A DNA stretch of 53,300 bases, taken from JACIWG01 sp049969935. GTDB lineage: Archaea; Thermoproteota; Nitrososphaeria; JACIWG01. Of this stretch, positions 51,979 through 53,300 are shown one piece after another; positions within the stretch are counted from its first letter, which is position 1; the number at the start of each line of letters is the position of its first letter. The notes under the pieces are model-generated. The model had not been told where the DNA came from and did no database searches. It saw only the letters and a program-made list of their open reading frames with translations. Where the stretch lies: NCBI GenBank assembly GCA_049969935.1, contig JBMFNX010000007.1, positions 1 to 53,300 on the forward strand. The letters are read 5' to 3'. The position numbers and the translations under genes were made by a program.

Positions 51979-52968
51979 TTGTACTGTCCCAAATGTGGTG
52001 TGCAACTTCCAGACGATGCAGTATTCTGTATGAAATGTGGAACCAGGGTTTCTATTCCATCTGCATCCAAGACTCCATCAACGCCAGTTATAGCACCTCT
52101 AGATGCTAAGTCACTTAGATGCCCAAACTGTGGTGCTCCAATTACACCAAAATTTGGTGAAATGATCATAAGTTGTGAGTATTGTGGAAATGCTATAATA
52201 TTGGAAAGCGAAGGCTGGAAGAGCGTAGGCAAGCAGACAATGTTACCGCTTAAACTGTCAGAACAGGATAAAGTGTCCGCTGAAATTCGAAGCTTAATGG
52301 ATAGAGGGCTACTGCACAGGCATCTTTACGAAGATTCAGTGCTCGAGGAAATAAATTTGAGCTATATCCCATACTGGATAGTTTCAGTTTCAGCGAGAAG
52401 CTCAATTGTTGCCAGTGATGTTGCAGTCCAAGTTGGGGAAATAGTTACAACCGCCGCCCTATTAGGTGTTATGGGGTCAGCTATGCGTGGCAGAAGATGT
52501 GGAGTAGGCATAGCGGAGCCTGTGCTTGCGGGAACAATGCTTGGCACGATGATGGGATCAGGGCGAACAGGAGCACAGAGAGCATACCAATTTAACAACA
52601 ATTATAACCTGGCTATCGTGGCCATCAAAGCATTTAATGAATATCAACCAAAAGGCTACCAATTCAACTTACATGAGAGGATACTCTTTGATGTTTCCAA
52701 GATCCCAAAAGGGATAAAGATTCTGAATGGAGACGTAGGTGAGGAGGCAGCAAAATATCAGGCAAGAGTTCTCGCTGAACAATTGCAGTCAGAGAAGGCG
52801 CATACCCAATATCATATGATCCAACAACTTCACACAGACGTTGATGTTACAGAAACTGAGCTTCTTTACGCACCAATATGGTTTGCTCAATTTAATCATA
52901 AGGGTAATAAAATAATCATAGTAATAGATGGGAATTCAGGTGGCGTAATCAACAGTATAGGCCTGTGA
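51979..52968 (+). CDS. Double zinc-ribbon protein with glycine-rich hydrophobic region, unknown
   Basis: 329 residues from TTG 51979. The start is supported by GGTGA eight bases upstream and gives the common MYCPKCG N-terminus; an in-frame TTG at 51958 is also possible. Two zinc ribbons follow (Cys3, 6, 17, 20 and Cys48, 51, 66, 69), separated by a Ser/Thr/Pro linker. Then a domain with NLSYIPYWIVSVSAR, a Gly/Met/Ala-rich hydrophobic stretch (about 150-185) and a C-terminal beta region LLYAPIWFAQFNHKGNKI. The hydrophobic stretch could insert in a membrane. No known family assigned. It is the last gene before an IS200/IS605-like end. Confidence 0.72.
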   Translation: MYCPKCGVQLPDDAVFCMKCGTRVSIPSASKTPSTPVIAPLDAKSLRCPNCGAPITPKFGEMIISCEYCGNAIILESEGWKSVGKQTMLPLKLSEQDKVSAEIRSLMDRGLLHRHLYEDSVLEEINLSYIPYWIVSVSARSSIVASDVAVQVGEIVTTAALLGVMGSAMRGRRCGVGIAEPVLAGTMLGTMMGSGRTGAQRAYQFNNNYNLAIVAIKAFNEYQPKGYQFNLHERILFDVSKIPKGIKILNGDVGEEAAKYQARVLAEQLQSEKAHTQYHMIQQLHTDVDVTETELLYAPIWFAQFNHKGNKIIIVIDGNSGGVINSIGL

Positions 52969-52992
52969 TGTCCTCTCCACGGCTTAAGTGGA

Positions 52993-53231
52993 AAGCTTCC
53001 AGCTTTTTCTTTATTTTAGGCTTAATCTGGCCATCCAAACCTTTTTGCTGAAAGCACCATCCAATGCGAGGTTCCAGCGTTCACATGAAGCTTTACCCCT
53101 TCAGCCACATCCCTGGTTCAGGAGCATCACATCTCTCTCACCCCATACCTTTCGTTAACGTGTGAGCTAACATCTGGCTTTCACCAGCATCACCTTCTTT
53201 GGCTCGAAACATCCAATTTAAGGGTTTCACT
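52993..53231 (-). ncRNA. Possible TnpB-associated guide RNA (omega RNA) region
   Basis: If the element is IS605-like, the roughly 240 bases between the last open frame and the terminal hairpin are where the omega RNA should lie. On the minus strand there are small stems, for example CTGG-TGAAAG-CCAG, and no convincing long reading frame except a 40-codon frame shifted from the edge frame. The guide would then be the 3' end of the adjacent zinc-ribbon gene, read antisense. This rests on position and base pairing only. Confidence 0.25.
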
Positions 53232-53246
53232 CTACATAGGCACAGG

Positions 53247-53268
53247 TAGGTATGTATCAGCATACCTA
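53247..53268. repeat. Perfect 8-bp inverted repeat
   Basis: TAGGTATG (53247-53254) and CATACCTA (53261-53268) are separated by TATCAG. Partial flanking complementarity (CATA/TATG) may extend the stem. It lies inside the short open frame at the edge of the putative IS element and could be part of its RNA structure. Confidence 0.5.
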
Positions 53269-53300
53269 TCGTATGTGTAGTAGAGCTTGGGCTTCACAGC

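Larger units (their letters stand above)
52969..53300 (-). mobile_element. Right end of an IS200/IS605-type element
   Basis: Read on the minus strand, the stretch ends with GAAGCTTTCCACTTAAGCC followed by GTGGAGAGG. TCCAC/GTGGA (52976-52992) forms a short hairpin with a TTAAGCC loop. A GAAGCTxxCC(A/G)C-TTAAG hairpin followed by GAGAGG is the usual subterminal structure at the right end of archaeal IS605 elements. It abuts the stop of the zinc-ribbon gene. The body extends beyond the window. At the edge, the first minus frame stays open for 22 codons, ending PVPM-stop at about 53232; I cannot confirm it as TnpB. Confidence 0.55.

Noticed and set aside
1..53300. CRISPR array, tRNA or rRNA genes
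   Set aside because: No regularly spaced direct repeats, cloverleaf with TPsiC/anticodon pattern, or rRNA core sequence was recognised in the intergenic DNA; small or unusual RNAs could still be missed by eye.

Overview
The window looks like a chromosomal segment of a non-halophilic, AT-rich archaeon, most likely of the TACK/Thermoproteota-like assemblage. Supporting signs are a family-B DNA polymerase, LysW-carrier lysine/arginine biosynthesis, a dolichol-phosphate mannosyltransferase, a stand-alone LigD-type phosphoesterase, many TATA boxes about 27 bases before (near-)leaderless starts, AGA/AGG-rich codon use and frequent GTG/TTG starts. I cannot fix the phylum from the sequence alone. No rRNA or tRNA gene was found.

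Layout. 1-1.79 kb: an accessory patch with two decayed, same-orientation copies of one insertion sequence flanking a VapBC-type toxin-antitoxin pair. 1.79-5.5 kb: a YjbQ/UPF0047 protein, a short family-B DNA polymerase with no exonuclease domain, and a DUF4143-type AAA+ ATPase with an operator-like promoter. 5.5-9.74 kb (minus): a tightly overlapping amino-sugar operon (sugar-phosphate nucleotidylyltransferase, SIS-domain GlcN-6-P isomerase/deaminase, a HAD protein without its catalytic aspartates, NagA). 9.8-15.5 kb: threonine dehydrogenase, two lipid-linked-sugar glycosyltransferases and an ABC-2 exporter. 15.5-21.7 kb: metal homeostasis (a DtxR-family regulator with a visible box, a Zn/Mn-type ABC importer, a ZIP transporter), plus a LigD-like phosphoesterase, a flavin reductase and two unknown proteins.

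21.7-31.5 kb: a corrinoid methyl-transfer island with MtaB and MtaC (methanol:corrinoid system), a ferredoxin-ASKHA reductive activator of corrinoid proteins, two UroD-like methyltransferase paralogues lacking the usual His-x-Cys zinc motif, a ThyA-fold thymidylate synthase, inorganic pyrophosphatase, a cupin and a LarA-like (DUF2088) protein. No methyl-CoM reductase gene is in view, so the destination of the methyl group is open. 31.5-38.1 kb (minus): a complete peptide ABC importer operon led by an amidohydrolase, with a very strong ribosome binding site in front of the binding protein.

38.2-49.4 kb: a continuous arginine/lysine locus, argG-argH-lysW-argX-lysY-lysZ-lysJ-lrp-lysS-lysX-lysK, preceded by a divergent HTH/ACT-like regulator. 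Two LysX-type ligases but one carrier and one set of YZJK enzymes indicate that LysW serves both pathways. 49.4-53.0 kb: three small overlapping membrane-protein genes and two zinc-ribbon proteins of unknown function. 53.0-53.3 kb: apparent right end of an IS200/IS605-type element, abutting the last gene and possibly including its guide-RNA region.
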